A stretch of DNA of 64,000 nucleotides from a bacterium (lineage in GTDB: Bacteria; Verrucomicrobiota; Verrucomicrobiia; Limisphaerales; J093). Below, piece by piece: positions 63,303 to 64,000 of this stretch. The stretch is from NCBI GenBank assembly GCA_021780105.1, contig JAJXZJ010000069.1:31896-95895 (forward strand), in the 5' to 3' direction. Each line of letters opens with the position of its first letter. Position 1 is the first letter of the stretch. A program made the position numbers and the translations under genes. Below the pieces are notes generated by a model. That model was not told the DNA's origin. It ran no database searches and saw only the letters and a program-made list of their open reading frames with translations.

Positions 63303-64000
63303 GGAGGAGTTGCCGTATTTCATTGTCCGGGCGACAAACGCATGGGGCGGTATCAGGGTTGGAACCCGGCGATGACTGGCAAGATTGTCCCGGCGGCAAG
63401 GACTTTCTCCATGAGCCAGGCCGTGGGCACCATCTGCCCCGGCTTCGACGCGGGCGCCGACACCGGAACGTGGACACCACACACCGGCACTCCCAACCTG
63501 CCCGTGAACGGGCCGTGGCTGAACAACAAGCGCACGCACCGCCACGAAAAACCTTGGTTCACCTATTCCAAAATATCCGGCATCAATGCGCCCGGTCCAA
63601 GCAGTCTCTGGGTGCTGGTGGACGAGGACGTGAGCGGTCTCAACGATGCGGCATTTGCCTTTGCCATGGAACATCCGATCTGGGCGGATGCTCCGGGAAC
63701 TTATCACAACGGTGGCTGCGGTTTTGCTTTTGTGGACGGGCATTCTGAGAGCCACCAATGGCGGAGTCGCTCGGGTAAGCAGGGACACGATTACGAGATT
63801 CGCGATCCGCTGGACCTGCAAGACTGGCTCTGGATGCGGGAACGGACATCTGGCAAGCCCCCGTTTGTTGATCCAGTTGCTATGAGAGTTTTGGTTCATG
63901 GTTTTGGTTGTTCCGCGCTGGCGTGCGCAGGGAGGGGCGTAGCCCCGACCGGAGCGCGCCAGCGCGCGGCGAATACCGCCGGCGCCAGATATTCCAGCGA
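63303..64000 (+). pseudogene. 5'-truncated type II secretion/prepilin-like protein with H-X9-DG motif
   Basis: An open plus-strand frame beginning at the repeat end and running off the window encodes the C-terminal part of a DUF1559-like/prepilin protein of Planctomycetota and Verrucomicrobiota. It has VFHCPGDKR, TFSMSQAVGTIC, WVLVDEDVSGLNDAAFAFAM and the H-X9-DG signature in YHNGGCGFAFVDGHSESH, closing near QDWLWMRER (about 63840). The N-terminal pilin cleavage segment and first domain are missing, and there is no start codon or ribosome site. After about 63860 the frame continues into unrelated low-complexity sequence. It is best seen as a remnant left by an insertion or recombination at 63300. 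Confidence 0.7.

Overview
The window is GC-rich bacterial chromosome, densely packed with genes on both strands. It most resembles a member of the Verrucomicrobiota, probably the Pedosphaera/Limisphaerales group. That placement is inferred from the gene mix: a PEP-CTERM protein, a prepilin-type fragment with the H-X9-DG motif, a GYF_2/cyclic-nucleotide-binding protein, a REP-associated tyrosine transposase, large secreted proteins with an Asp-rich calcium-type linker and a short C-terminal beta domain, and BlaI/BlaR1-like remnants. No rRNA or tRNA gene and no CRISPR array was seen.

Layout. 1-7.7 kb is accessory: a formylglycine-generating-enzyme-like domain cut by the window edge, a RAYT transposase with REP-like hairpins, a 1262-residue secreted protein, a small gene broken by an amber codon, and about 1 kb of repeats. 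7.7-13.5 kb carries thiH-thiS and a MacB-type efflux operon (ATPase, two permeases, adaptor) split by a four-helix-bundle gene fragment between inverted heptamer arrays. 13.9-16.9 kb is gcvP, which holds an in-frame heptamer array. 16.9-23.5 kb is an export region: an MFS transporter, a TolC protein and a TetR regulator on the minus strand, divergent from a YbhG/YbhF/YbhS-like ABC exporter, with one palindrome between them. 23.5-29.1 kb holds an LTA-synthase-like phosphotransferase coupled to a cNMP-binding protein, a small lipoprotein, and a LytTR two-component pair. 29.8-34.1 kb has pyrH-frr and cysTWA. 34.3-38.3 kb has two secreted carbohydrate-active proteins. 38.3-39.6 kb is a graveyard: a BlaI-BlaR1 fusion remnant plus IS3 and IS1182 fragments. 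39.8-49.4 kb has a PEP-CTERM protein, a purine permease, dtd, larA, an ABC-F ATPase, bioA and bioF. 49.4-64 kb has a MITE-like element, an aquaporin, a TIM-barrel protein, an HTH/beta-lactamase-fold protein, gcvT-gcvH, HU, hisS, xylB, hpf, an amidohydrolase, an SDR, and an mntA-hepT-uvrB overlapping operon, ending in a 5'-truncated prepilin-like gene.

How it fits together. gcvP, gcvT and gcvH give the P, T and H proteins of glycine cleavage from two loci about 36 kb apart. bioF and bioA are consecutive biotin steps. TetR-TolC and the divergent adaptor/ATPase/permease can make one complete tripartite exporter. Many promoters follow TTGnCn, 16-18 bases, TAnnnT placed only 7-15 bases before the start codon, so several genes look leaderless or nearly so. 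The most interesting unexplained items are the amber-interrupted gene, the heptamer arrays, the 97-bp element whose left end recurs at matching distances before two genes, the leader peptide overlapping HU, and the shortened active-site motif of the MntA-like protein.
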